From: Planctomycetaceae bacterium
GTDB taxonomy: Bacteria; Planctomycetota; Planctomycetia; Pirellulales; Pirellulaceae
Length of the DNA: 64,000 nucleotides
Assembly: GCA_020638975.1 (NCBI GenBank)
Contig: JACKHN010000007.1
Coordinates: 280,461 to 344,460, forward strand
Direction of reading: 5' to 3'
The translations under genes and the position numbers were made by a program. Positions 17,167 through 25,770 of this stretch are shown here, piece by piece. The notes under the pieces are model-generated. The model had not been told where the DNA came from. It searched no databases and saw only the letters and a list, made by a program, of their open reading frames with translations. The number at the start of each line of letters is the position of its first letter. Position 1 is the first letter of the stretch.

Positions 17167-19935
17167 ATGCCTATTCGCAGGATCTTTCTGGGACTCGATC
17201 AGCCAGCGCTGCCAGCTGCCGCTGACTTCTTGCTCGCGAAATATCGCGACGGAACGATTGCGAATCTAGGCAACGCAATCGTGGTCGTCCCGGGACGCAG
17301 GGCAGGGCGGCGGTTGCTGGAGCTACTTGTTGAGAAGAGTGAAACCAGCGGCCTCTTACTTACGCCACCGCTGATGGAAACTGCTGGCACGCTGCCCGAG
17401 CAGCTTTACACGCCGCAACGGCCCTTCGCCAATGATCTGACGCAGGATCTAGCTTGGACGCGGGCATTGCAAGATACTCCCAATCAGGAGTTAATGCCCG
17501 TCATCCCGAACCCGCCACCGGACGACGATGAAGACCGCTGGTTTGAATTGGGGCGGACGTTTCGGCGGCAGCATGTCGAATTGGCGGCGGACGGGATCGA
17601 TTTTCGCGACGTTGCTCAACGCGGTGCCAAGCTGGATGGTTTTCATGAAACCGAGCGATGGCAAGCGATGGCGGCGGTACAGGATCGCTTTCACCAGTTG
17701 CTCGATGCTCTCGATTTGTGGGACAAGCAAACGGCACGATTGGTTGCGATCGACAAGCGAGAATACAAGACCGATGTCGATTTGATTGTCGTCGGAACGG
17801 TCGACATGAACGTCGCGACTCGCCAGATGCTGGATCAGGTTGCAGAACATGTCACCGCTCTTATCTTTGCGCCGAGCGAGTGGAGTGATCGTTTCGACGA
17901 ACACGGCTGCCTGCTTCCAGGCGTGTGGCAAGATGCGCGTGTACCACTTAGTCCCAAGCAAGTCGAAGTCGTAAGCGGCCCGAATGAACAAGGGTTCGCC
18001 GTCTTGCGTCACATCGCGAGTTACGAGGGTCGATATGGTGCTGACGAGATCACGATCGGCGTACCGGACGAGCGTCTAATTCCGGATATCGCTCGTGTAC
18101 TAGAGACACGTGAGCTCACGACACGCTGGGGGCCCGGCGGTTCGCTGTTGGAGAGCGGACCCTGCACTCTGTTGGCAGGCCTAGCCGACTACCTTGGGGC
18201 CGAACATTTTCGCGGCTTCGCTGCGTTTGTGCGGCATCCGGATGTCGAGTCGTGGCTGAATCAGGAACGAGTGCCAACGGGCTGGCTGAGTGAACTCGAC
18301 GAGTATCACGCGGAGCACTTGCCCTATCGAATACAAAAACGATGGCTCGGGCCGAAGAAGAAGTCCGAACGGTTACAGGCAGCCTACGCTGCGGTCCGCG
18401 AACTCGTCAAACCGATCGCCAAAAAGGAATTGCCAATAGTCCAGTGGCCGGAACTGCTGTTGCGTGTCATGGCCGAGGTCTATGGTTCCCGGAAGTTACA
18501 GCGACATGCACTCACGGATCGCCCGACGATTGCGGCCTGCGAAGCAATCCGGGATGCGTTGGCGACTTATTTGCAAATCCCTGAATCTTTACAACCGCGT
18601 CTCTCTGCCGCTCGAGCCATCCGTTGGACACTCGATCAGTTGAGCAGCATGCCGAGCCCTGCGCCCGCAGACGAGTCCGCAATCGAGATGTTGGGCTGGT
18701 TGGAGTTGCCGTTGGACGACGCGCCGGCGTTGGTCATCACGAGCCTGAACGAGGCGTTCATTCCCGAGTCGCTCAACTCCGACCTGTTTTTGCCGAATCA
18801 ACTCCGCAGCCAACTTGGGCTGCTTGATAACCCCCGCCGCTACGCGCGCGACGCCTATGCATTGACAGTCATGCTGGAGTCTCGCGAAGATGTACGTGTC
18901 ATTGTTGGCCGTCGCAACCATGACGGCGACCCCATGGTGCCAAGTCGCCTGCTGTTCGCCACGGATGCAGAGGACATTGCGCAGCGAGCCCTCCATTTTT
19001 TTCGACCCGTTGCTGATCATGCGATCGACCAACCGACGGCTAGTTCAAAGTCAGCAGACGCAACGAGTGAAGGGCTTCAGGTGCCGCGTCCACAGCCGCT
19101 GGCCGAACCCATCACTCGCATGTCGGTGACAAGTTTCCGAGACTACATCGCGTGCCCGTATCGATACTACTTGCGTCACGTTCTCCGTCTCCGCACCGCC
19201 GACGATCATGCCGACGAATTGGATGGAGCAGCATTCGGCTCGCTGGCTCACGACGTACTACATGAGTTCGGCATTAGCCCCGATCGAGATTCAACCGACG
19301 TGGAGCAGATTCGTCACTCACTGCACGACGCGTTGAGCCGCTGCGTCGCGAGGACATTCGGGCCGGACGCAATGGCGGTCGTCCATGTACAAGTCGAGCA
19401 ACTCCGCCTCCGATTGAACGCCTTCGCCGAGAGACAAGCCGCCTGGGCCGCCGCGGGTTGGCGGATCGAGCACACCGAAGTTCCCACGGATCAGCATCAA
19501 CACGCTGAGTTGTTAGTCGATGGGCAACCGATGCAGTTGACCGGTCGCATAGATCGCATCGATGTCCATTCGGCGACCGGCGAGCGAATGGTTTTCGATT
19601 ACAAGACATCCGATGCCAGTAAACGTCCCGAAGACGCTCATCAACAGCGTGGAGAATGGATTGACCTTCAGTTGCCATTGTATCGGCATTTGGTTCGGGC
19701 GTTGGGTATCGAAGGTCCTGTCCGCCTCGGCTACATCACGCTGTCGAAGGATACGAGCCGCATCGATTTCCTTGAGGCCACTTGGAGCGAGACCGATCTT
19801 GAACAGGCCGACTTGCTGGCCCATGAGATCATTCGCTCCGTACGCGGCGAGCAATTCTGGCCGCCTACCGATCCGCCGCCTGATTTTTCGGAAGACTTTG
19901 CTGCGATCTGCCAGGACCGTGTGTTTGCGAAGTGA
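17167..19935 (+). CDS. AddB-like protein with PD-(D/E)XK nuclease domain
   Basis: A 922-residue protein resembling the AddB subunit of helicase-nuclease complexes that process DNA double-strand breaks. The N-terminal region has the UvrD-like fold start (NAIVVVPGRRAGRRLLELL), but the Walker A GKT is absent, so the helicase part looks ATPase-inactive. The middle part contains LVITSLNEAFIPES, like helicase motif III/IV of AddB. The C-terminal nuclease starts at SVTSFRDYIACPYRYYL and carries the conserved His in SLAHDVLHEFG, Asp796/Asp799 in GRIDRID, Asp811 and Lys813 in FDYKTSD, and QLPLYRHL. Cys in ACPYRYYL and near the end (AICQDR) could be remnants of the AddB iron-sulfur cluster. No AddA-like gene is in view. 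The start is the ATG at 17167. Confidence 0.85.
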   Translation: MPIRRIFLGLDQPALPAAADFLLAKYRDGTIANLGNAIVVVPGRRAGRRLLELLVEKSETSGLLLTPPLMETAGTLPEQLYTPQRPFANDLTQDLAWTRALQDTPNQELMPVIPNPPPDDDEDRWFELGRTFRRQHVELAADGIDFRDVAQRGAKLDGFHETERWQAMAAVQDRFHQLLDALDLWDKQTARLVAIDKREYKTDVDLIVVGTVDMNVATRQMLDQVAEHVTALIFAPSEWSDRFDEHGCLLPGVWQDARVPLSPKQVEVVSGPNEQGFAVLRHIASYEGRYGADEITIGVPDERLIPDIARVLETRELTTRWGPGGSLLESGPCTLLAGLADYLGAEHFRGFAAFVRHPDVESWLNQERVPTGWLSELDEYHAEHLPYRIQKRWLGPKKKSERLQAAYAAVRELVKPIAKKELPIVQWPELLLRVMAEVYGSRKLQRHALTDRPTIAACEAIRDALATYLQIPESLQPRLSAARAIRWTLDQLSSMPSPAPADESAIEMLGWLELPLDDAPALVITSLNEAFIPESLNSDLFLPNQLRSQLGLLDNPRRYARDAYALTVMLESREDVRVIVGRRNHDGDPMVPSRLLFATDAEDIAQRALHFFRPVADHAIDQPTASSKSADATSEGLQVPRPQPLAEPITRMSVTSFRDYIACPYRYYLRHVLRLRTADDHADELDGAAFGSLAHDVLHEFGISPDRDSTDVEQIRHSLHDALSRCVARTFGPDAMAVVHVQVEQLRLRLNAFAERQAAWAAAGWRIEHTEVPTDQHQHAELLVDGQPMQLTGRIDRIDVHSATGERMVFDYKTSDASKRPEDAHQQRGEWIDLQLPLYRHLVRALGIEGPVRLGYITLSKDTSRIDFLEATWSETDLEQADLLAHEIIRSVRGEQFWPPTDPPPDFSEDFAAICQDRVFAK

Positions 19936-19980
19936 TGACGTAGCCGTAGGGTGAGCTGTGCCCACGCTACAAGGATTTGA

Positions 19981-20144
19981 CCACGAATGGACACTGATGA
20001 ACACTAATTTCAAGAAACAGGTTACAGCGAGTAAGCCCGTAGGGTCCGCTGTGCGGACCGTTCTCCGCGTGGTCCGCACAGCGGACCCTACATCCGCGGA
20101 CCTGCCTCGTTACCTAGTAGCGTCAGTTAGTGTCCATTAGTGGT
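19981..20144. repeat. Nested inverted repeats (164 bp)
   Basis: Outer arms: CCACGAATGGACACTGATG... at 19981-20007 and TTAGTGTCCATTAGTGGT at 20127-20144. The inner pair is a perfect 21-bp inverted repeat (20039-20059 with 20071-20091) of the form GTAGGGTCCGCTGTG/CACAGCGGACCCTAC with an 11-base spacer. It fills most of the 227-bp convergent gap between the nuclease and PQQ genes. The nesting suggests one palindromic element inserted within another. Confidence 0.88.
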
Positions 20145-20162
20145 GCCCGACCCCATCGCGTT

Positions 20163-21500
20163 CTATTCCGCGGCCAGACTGACACAAACCAACTCTTTGT
20201 CATTGCGAGCATACACGGACTTATTTGCGAACGCCGGATGGCTCCAGACCACGTCTCGGCCAAAGCATTCGTTCGTAGGATCAAGCAGATGAAAACGGCT
20301 GATTTCGTGATAGCCTTTCTTCGAAAGATCTGCCAAAATCAAGTCACCGGTTTCACTGAACAGGAAGAACCGATCTTCGTGCCGCACGATGAAGGCAGTG
20401 CCGTGCGAAGCTCGACGATCTCCGCCACTCGTCGGCTCAAACGTTTCCCACAATCGCTCCGCTGTATCCAGCCGAACCGCCATCAGCGAACCGATCTGAC
20501 AGTCGTTACCATAGATCACGCCATCGACGATTTGCGGCGTGCTGTTGCAGCAATACACCGCGTCTTTCGGTTTGCCTCGCCACTGGATCTCCGCGCCGGG
20601 TTTCTGGTCATCGAGTTTGATCAAAGCACCAACTCCGCCGATACCACTCGCAAACAAGTAGCTGCCGGCTTTGCGAGGCACCGTGACTGACATACCATAC
20701 GCCGGCTTCAACTCGACCGACCAATAGACATCGCCGGTTTTGGGGTTCAGGCCATTTAATGCTTCCGGATGCCAGATCAATAACTGTTTCACACCGGCGT
20801 GTTCGATCATGGTGGGTGGGCAGTAGCCTTGCTCGTCCGCCGAGAGCGCTCGCCAGACTTCCTTTCCTGTCTTCTTATCGAATGCCACCGCCACGCTTCC
20901 TTCGCCACCAACAACGCAATACAAGAAATCACCATCAACTAACGGATGTGCAGCGAATCCCCACATCGGAGTTGAAGCTTTGTATTCCGTCGCGAGATCC
21001 TTCTTCCAGATAACGTCACCCGTCGCCGCGTCGAGACAACTCAGATCGCCATGACCGCCCAAAGCATAAACGCGTCCATCGTTGACTGTCGGCGTACACC
21101 GCGGTCCCGATGGATAAGAAAGTTCATAGGGCCGATCATACGCATAGGTCCACACCAATTCACCCGAGTCGGCATCGAAACATGCGACGCGTTCTCGTCC
21201 TTCGAGTTTCCCGCGAGCACCAGGACTGTTCTCGATCTTCCCGGCTTTCAATTCGTAGTCCATGACATAGACCTTGCCGTCCGCCACCGCTGGGCCTGAA
21301 TAGCCAAGCCCGACAGGCGTCCGCCATTTCACTTTCAGCGCCGCTGCGGGAAAGCTCTCGACGATCCCGTCTTCCTGCCAGACGCTATCTCGATTTGGCC
21401 CAAGCCACTGCGGCCAATCGGCGGCCATGACGCTGCTCAAGGGAAGGATGGCCAACAACGGAACAAAGATTGCCGAGTTTCTCATGACCGGGTTTCTCAT
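20163..21500 (-). CDS. Exported PQQ-like beta-propeller protein
   Basis: A 445-residue secreted protein built of PQQ/quinoprotein-like propeller blades, similar to planctomycete proteins annotated as BamB-like or PQQ-binding-like. The N-terminal signal peptide (AIFVPLLAILPLSSVMA) is followed by ADWPQWLGPNRDSVW, the standard opening of this planctomycete family. Blade motifs recur: FDADSGELVWTY, LDAATGDVIWKKDL, FDKKTGKEVWRAL, LNPKTGDVYWSVEL. No catalytic quinone ligands are obvious, so a scaffold or binding role is as likely as an enzyme. Two in-frame ATGs (21500 and 21485) both begin with MRN, owing to a short duplication of GTTTCTCAT in the plus-strand text; I prefer 21500, which has a GGAG upstream. 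The open frame runs further upstream into a 92-bp repeat, which is not coding. Confidence 0.85.
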   Translation of the reverse strand: MRNPVMRNSAIFVPLLAILPLSSVMAADWPQWLGPNRDSVWQEDGIVESFPAAALKVKWRTPVGLGYSGPAVADGKVYVMDYELKAGKIENSPGARGKLEGRERVACFDADSGELVWTYAYDRPYELSYPSGPRCTPTVNDGRVYALGGHGDLSCLDAATGDVIWKKDLATEYKASTPMWGFAAHPLVDGDFLYCVVGGEGSVAVAFDKKTGKEVWRALSADEQGYCPPTMIEHAGVKQLLIWHPEALNGLNPKTGDVYWSVELKPAYGMSVTVPRKAGSYLFASGIGGVGALIKLDDQKPGAEIQWRGKPKDAVYCCNSTPQIVDGVIYGNDCQIGSLMAVRLDTAERLWETFEPTSGGDRRASHGTAFIVRHEDRFFLFSETGDLILADLSKKGYHEISRFHLLDPTNECFGRDVVWSHPAFANKSVYARNDKELVCVSLAAE

Positions 21501-21590
21501 CGCAAGTAGGCTCCGAAGGCAAAGTTGACTGACCATCACCGAACCTGCCAAGTTTCGGCTCTCGGCGTCAAATGTCAACACGGGTCGTTG

Positions 21591-21682
21591 GTGGTACCGT
21601 TTGCGATTCCTAAAAGTAGGACGGCCACTCTTGGCCGTCTTTTGTCGGGCAGGAGTGCCCGACCTACGGCAAACTGTACCAC
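21591..21682. repeat. 92-bp dispersed element (best-preserved copy)
   Basis: GTGGTACCGTTTGC at 21591 and GCAAACTGTACCAC ending at 21682 form the terminal inverted repeats. Internal hairpins are GGCC-ACTCTT-GGCC and GGGC-AGGAGT-GCCC; their loops are complementary to each other with one wobble. It lies upstream of the PQQ propeller gene start. Confidence 0.9.
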
Positions 21683-21958
21683 TACCCACGGGTACGCGTT
21701 GCGGCGAGGGAAACGCTGACAGAGAGACAAACCGACAGAGAAATGAAAAGCCACAAATCTCTTCGCCATTTTGCCGTGATCCAGCTTTCGGTCCAAAGCT
21801 CTACCCGCAGACTGCCCGCTCGTCACGTTATCCCTTATCATCCAACGTAACGTCCTCGGGGTAGGGCTGCGACACCAAGAGCCAGCATTGATGAGGGGTG
21901 AGCGATGCCACGAGCGTCTTGGGGAAATTCCGCGCCGCATCGAAACCCGAAGCGTCAG
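21683..21958. other. Accessory intergenic DNA, nothing recognised
   Basis: Between the 92-bp element and the MITE-like element. Open frames on both strands here are short and have no protein-like composition I recognise. The end of the stretch (CGAAACCCGAAGCGTCAG) belongs to the repeat into which the MITE has inserted. Confidence 0.4.
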
Positions 21959-22227
21959 TTTTGAAGTTGCGCTATTTGTGTTGCTCAGGGCTAAAGGTCC
22001 AGCAATTTACCTAGCCCAGCCTGAAGGGCTGGGTGTTCGGCGAAATTGTTTGTTAGGGCCAAAGGTCCGGCCATTTGCAATTGACCTAACGCGGTCCTTG
22101 CAAACGGTCGGGCCGTTGGCACTACGATTCATTGTTATTGACAGTACCCAGCCCTTTTGGGCTGGGCTAGGTAATCGGACGGGGCCTTGCCCCTAAACCA
22201 AAAAACGCAACTTCAAAAAGCGTCAGC
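21951..22227. mobile_element. 261-bp MITE-like element with 8-bp target-site duplication
   Basis: The element spans 21959-22219. Its termini are perfect 13-bp inverted repeats, TTTTGAAGTTGCG and CGCAACTTCAAAA. Both sides carry the direct repeat AGCGTCAG (21951-21958 and 22220-22227), the expected target-site duplication. Inside are large inverted segments (ACCTAGCCCAGCC.. and ..GGGCTGGGCTAGGT) and several AAAGGTCC/GGGCC motifs; I see no transposase frame. Removing the element and one duplicate restores CGAAACCCGAAGCGTCAG followed by CGAGGAG. The features fit a non-autonomous transposon moved in trans. Confidence 0.85.
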
Positions 22228-22240
22228 GAGGAGATCTTCG

Positions 22241-22530
22241 CACAAGAAGAAAGGCTCGCTGCCCACCGTGGCCGTCGAACTGACCGACTTCTCGGTGTTC
22301 TATTCCCAGGACTCGATTGCCAATGCCGAAGCGACGCTGAAGAACAAGGCCAGCAAGATCGTGGTCGACAAGGGGCAGAGCGTGAAGGTGACCAAAGACG
22401 CCAAAGGCATCGTCGCCCGCGAAGTGCTAACGCAAGAGTGGACGGACTGGATCGATTACTGGGCGGTCGACTTTGACTTTGAGAACAAACGTGAGATCAT
22501 CCGCGTGCCGAAGGAGCCCGCATACAAGCA
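22241..22530 (+). pseudogene. Remnant of type III DNA methyltransferase (Mod), C-terminal piece
   Basis: The plus-strand frame encodes a piece that reads as the late part of a type III Mod protein: LPTVAVELTDFSVFYSQD, then IVVDKGQSVKVTKDAKGIV, then WTDWIDYWAVDFDFENKREI. There is no start region, no catalytic DPPY motif and no continuation; after about 22530 the frame runs into unrelated sequence. It begins right after the MITE-like element. The next part of the same protein is found downstream on the opposite strand, so the locus has been rearranged. The assignment rests on my recall of type III Mod C-termini and should be checked by search. Confidence 0.65.
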
Positions 22531-22640
22531 CGAAGCGCAACGAGTGAGTCGGGGGCCGTTGCGAGCGAGTTGGAGAAGACAGAGGACTCACTCGCTGGCG
22601 CGTCGAGCTTGTATAGACCGGAGACTGAGTGGGAAGTGCA

Positions 22641-22796
22641 TTTTCTTTTCCCGCCATTGCCGACATTCACCTCGATAATCGTCATCGTATCGTTCCCAAA
22701 GATATCCACCACCTTCACTGCGGTCTTGCGGCGACCGGGCGGGCACTCGTGGAAGACGCTGGTCAGTTCCAGGGACCGGTCCTTCTTGGTGCGGAA
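22641..22796 (-). pseudogene. Inverted remnant of type III methyltransferase (Mod) C-terminus
   Basis: On the minus strand this encodes FRTKKDRSLELTSVFHEC, then RRKTAVKVVDIFGNDTMTII and EVNVG, which reads as the extreme C-terminus of a type III Mod subunit. It should directly follow the fragment at 22241-22530 but lies in the opposite direction, which points to a local inversion of about 0.3 kb. Repeat-like sequence (CACTCGCTGGCGCGTCGAGC at about 22588) lies at the left edge and may have been involved. Confidence 0.65.
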
Positions 22797-22838
22797 CGCC
22801 GGCGAGGACACTCCGCAATCGACCGACGACGAAAACAC

Positions 22839-23131
22839 AATGGATTATTTTCTGGGGAAACGACCGACGGGCACGACCACGGATTCCTCGGTCGATCTGG
22901 GCATGATCGTCCGCGATATCGACGAACTGGCGGTCCTGTGCGACGAGGCGCATCACATCCACGACAAGTCGCTGGCCTGGTTCAAGTCGATCGAAGACAT
23001 CCCTCAACCAATCGCAGACCGATGTTCGCTATAGTTTCGTCTATGTCGACCAAGCGGGATTCGAGAGGTACCGACAAAAATCATTCCGTGAGATTGCGGA
23101 AGGCTTTCTAGAATATCAATTCGAAGGCTAA
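22839..23131 (+). pseudogene. Remnant of type III restriction enzyme (Res) with DEAH box
   Basis: Two adjoining frames (22839-23034 and 23012-23131) resemble non-contiguous parts of a type III Res subunit. The first has LGMIVRDIDELAVL, then CDEAHHIHDKSLAWFKSIED, containing the helicase Walker B/DEAH box. The second, VRYSFVYVDQAGFERYRQ followed by IAEGFLEYQ, looks like the Res C-terminus. The helicase core and nuclease between them are missing, so this is a deletion remnant, not a working enzyme. It follows the Mod remnants in the usual mod-res order. Confidence 0.65.
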
Positions 23132-23165
23132 CGCCGATTTTAACTGCCCTGGCAACGGCCTACGC

Positions 23166-24980
23166 TCAGGCACGCTTGCGGGAGTCGCGTTTGCGGTCGT
23201 TTTCGCTGAGAAGCATCTTGCGAAGACGGATTTGCGTGGGTGTCACTTCGACGAGTTCATCGTCTTCGATGTACTCCAGCGCCGCTTCGAGAGAAAGCTT
23301 TCGTGGCGGTTTCAGCATGATATTGTCGTCGCTACCCGAAGCTCGCATATTCGTCAGCTTCTTCTCTTTCGTGGGGTTCACGGGCATGTCGTTGTCTCGG
23401 CTGTTCTCGCCCACGATCATGCCTTCGTACACAACGTCACCCGGTGCGACGAACAAATCCGCACGTTGCTGCAGACTGTCCAAGGCAAAACCAACGGCTT
23501 TACCGGGCACCATCGAGATCAACACACCGTTCGGACGACGAGGAATCTCGCCTTCGATCGGTCGATACTCGGCGAAGCGATGATGAATGATCGCGGTGCC
23601 CTGCGTTGCGTTGAGTAATCGCGTTCGTAGACCGATCAGCCCACGGGCTGGAATGGTGAAGTCCGCATGGGTGTAGTCGCCGTGAGCCATCATGTGGTCG
23701 AGCGTACCACGACGTTCGCCGACCAACTCCATGACCGGACCGAACTTGTCGGTGGGGACTTCGATCACCAACGACTCGAAGGGTTCCTCTTTCACGCCGT
23801 TGTTGTCGTGTGTGATGACGTGCGGCTTGCCAACAGACAGCTCGAATCCCTCGCGCCGCATCGTCTCGATCAACACCGACAAGTGCAAGACACCACGTCC
23901 GGCAACCGCCATGGCATCAGTGCCCTCAATCGGTCGGACGCGGAGCGCTACGTTTCGCTCGAGCTCCTTGATGAGGCGTGTCTTCAGTTGGCGTGTCGTT
24001 ACATATTTCCCGTCACGCCCAACCAACGGAGAACTGTTAATCGTAAACACCATCTCCAGAGTCGGTTCGTCAACCTTCAACCGAGGCATGGCCACAGGAT
24101 GCGTGGCGGCACAAATCGTATCGCCGATCTCGACGCCTTCGAGTCCGAGTACGGCCACCACATCACCGGCAGAAGCAGATTCTACTTCCAAGCGGCCCAG
24201 TTTGTCGAAGACGTGCAGACCGCTGATCTTGGTGTTGACGATCTTGTCATTGGCTTGCATCAATGCAACGCTTTGTCCGCGTTTGATGCTTCCCGCTTGA
24301 ATTCGACCTACGGCAATGCGGCCAAGGAACGCGGACCAATCCAAGGTCGTTACCAGCATCTGCAGTGGTGAGTCGGGATCGACTTGAGGTCCAGGTACTT
24401 GCTCTAGCACCATATCCAACAAGGGTGCCATCGAGGTGGTGGGAACGTTCGGATCGGTCGTTGCGTAACCGTCCTTGCCGCTGGCGAACAAGTGGGGGAA
24501 ATCGTCCAGATGATCGTCGCCACCTAAATCCATCAACAACTCGAACGCTTTGTCTAGCACTTCCGTAGCTCGTGCATCGCTGCGATCGATCTTGTTGACC
24601 ACCACGATTGGCTTCAAGCCAAACTCGAGTGCCTTCGCGAGCACGAAGCGAGTCTGGGGCAGGGGGCCTTCGGCTGCATCAATCAACAAGATGGCTCCGT
24701 CGGCCATGCGAACGACGCGTTCGACTTCGCCGCCAAAGTCAGCATGGCCTGGCGTATCTATGATGTTGATCTTCACGCCCTTATACGCGATCGCAATGTT
24801 CTTGGCGAGAATCGTGATCCCTCGTTCCCGCTCGATATCGTTGGAATCCAGGATGCAATCACCTTGCAGTTGGCTGTCTCGAAACTGACCGCTTTGGCGG
24901 AGCAGCGCATCGACGAGTGTTGTTTTGCCGTGGTCGACGTGGGCGATGATGACGATGTTACGGATGTCTTCGCGGCGCAT
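23166..24980 (-). CDS. typA: Ribosome-associated GTPase TypA/BipA
   Basis: A translational GTPase of the EF-G family that binds the ribosome and helps 50S assembly and stress adaptation. The 604-residue length is typical. The P-loop is AHVDHGKTT (Lys19), switch II/G3 is DTPGHADFGGEVERV and G4 is NKIDR. The BipA-specific C-terminal region is present with HMMAHGDYTHADFTIPARGL and ENSRDNDMPVNPTKEKKLTN. The start at 24980 (MRREDIRNIVIIAHVDHG) is the natural family start. It is single, with a degenerate 92-bp element upstream. The identification is firm. Confidence 0.98.
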   Translation of the reverse strand: MRREDIRNIVIIAHVDHGKTTLVDALLRQSGQFRDSQLQGDCILDSNDIERERGITILAKNIAIAYKGVKINIIDTPGHADFGGEVERVVRMADGAILLIDAAEGPLPQTRFVLAKALEFGLKPIVVVNKIDRSDARATEVLDKAFELLMDLGGDDHLDDFPHLFASGKDGYATTDPNVPTTSMAPLLDMVLEQVPGPQVDPDSPLQMLVTTLDWSAFLGRIAVGRIQAGSIKRGQSVALMQANDKIVNTKISGLHVFDKLGRLEVESASAGDVVAVLGLEGVEIGDTICAATHPVAMPRLKVDEPTLEMVFTINSSPLVGRDGKYVTTRQLKTRLIKELERNVALRVRPIEGTDAMAVAGRGVLHLSVLIETMRREGFELSVGKPHVITHDNNGVKEEPFESLVIEVPTDKFGPVMELVGERRGTLDHMMAHGDYTHADFTIPARGLIGLRTRLLNATQGTAIIHHRFAEYRPIEGEIPRRPNGVLISMVPGKAVGFALDSLQQRADLFVAPGDVVYEGMIVGENSRDNDMPVNPTKEKKLTNMRASGSDDNIMLKPPRKLSLEAALEYIEDDELVEVTPTQIRLRKMLLSENDRKRDSRKRA

Positions 24981-25070
24981 GGTGGGATAGCCGAGGGTGT
25001 GACGGAGGGTAAAAGCCCATCAGCTTACCAAACCCCGGGGCAGATTCGGAAGGCCACGCGATTCGAGGTA

Positions 25071-25179
25071 GTGTTACAGTTTGCCGTAAGTCAGGCACTG
25101 CTGCCCGACAAGACGGCAAGAGTGGCCATCCTACGTAAAGGAGTGGCTGTCCCATGTAAAGGATTTGAAACTGTGCCAT
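25071..25179. repeat. Reverse-oriented, expanded copy of the 92-bp element
   Basis: Begins GTGTTACAGTTTGCCGTAAG and ends GAAACTGTGCCAT, matching the element family in inverted orientation. Length is 109 bp because a roughly 20-base segment (TGGCCATCCTACGTAAAGGAG) is imperfectly duplicated in tandem (TGGCTGTCCCATGTAAAGGA). It lies upstream of typA, which is read in the other direction. Confidence 0.75.
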
Positions 25180-25192
25180 TACCCGATTCCAG

Positions 25193-25764
25193 TTAATCGC
25201 TCAAATTCACATTCGCTAGCACCTCAAGAAACCGACGAGTTTTCGCGGATGCTTGAATTCCTTGATAACGAGACGCCGGAATTCAGGTCGCTTGAGATGT
25301 TGGGGATCTCACGACGCCGAACCGAATAGCTGTTCGCGACCCACAAAAGTATCGAATCTCGCGATAGAATGCTCGGTGGAATGACTCACGATTGCCAGAA
25401 TACAGCCGTTCGCGTGTTGCAACGCGGCGGAGCGTGCGCTTGATGGCTCGCCAGCCGACGGTGTGAAACGCGTAGTTCAGCCAGATAACAGCTGTGGCTC
25501 AGGGCCACAGAATCGGCTGAAGATGAAAGTAGCAACCATCAACAATCCATTGATCGGTCTCGCGACTGCACTCGCGGCGGCGACCAACTCGTCCGATGAC
25601 CGCATCGTCCAATTGGGCCCCCAATTAATAGCATCCAACTCGATATGTGGAGCGCCCGTGATCGAAGATAATTCTCTGGCGAACGTCGACTTTCCGGAAC
25701 AACTACAGCCGAGTACAAGCACTCGTGAAAGGTCGATAGCCGTTATCTCACATTCATGCATCAC
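25193..25764 (-). pseudogene. Adenylate-kinase-like P-loop protein, broken by several frameshifts
   Basis: Reading across frames reconstructs one protein: RVLVLGCSCSGKSTFARELS (Walker A GCSCSGKST), then HIELDAINWGPNW, then QWIVDG, TAVIWLNYAFHTVGWRAI, LYSGNRESFHRAF, LSRDSILLWV, RRREIP, PEFRRLVIKEFKHPR and finally RFLEVLA. That order matches the small adenylate-kinase/topology-modulation-like family of nucleotide-binding proteins. The continuous frame stops at 25477. Beyond it at least four one-base deletions in G or C runs and one in-frame TGA (in the WP-ATAV region) interrupt the gene. Similar defects occur in the next two genes. Either the gene is decaying or the sequence has errors here. 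Confidence 0.7.
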
Positions 25765-25770
25765 TCGAGA

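Noticed and set aside
22570..23111. Several 150-residue plus and minus frames over the restriction-modification remnants
   Set aside because: Only short stretches within them read as protein; the rest are shadows, so I annotated just the matching fragments.
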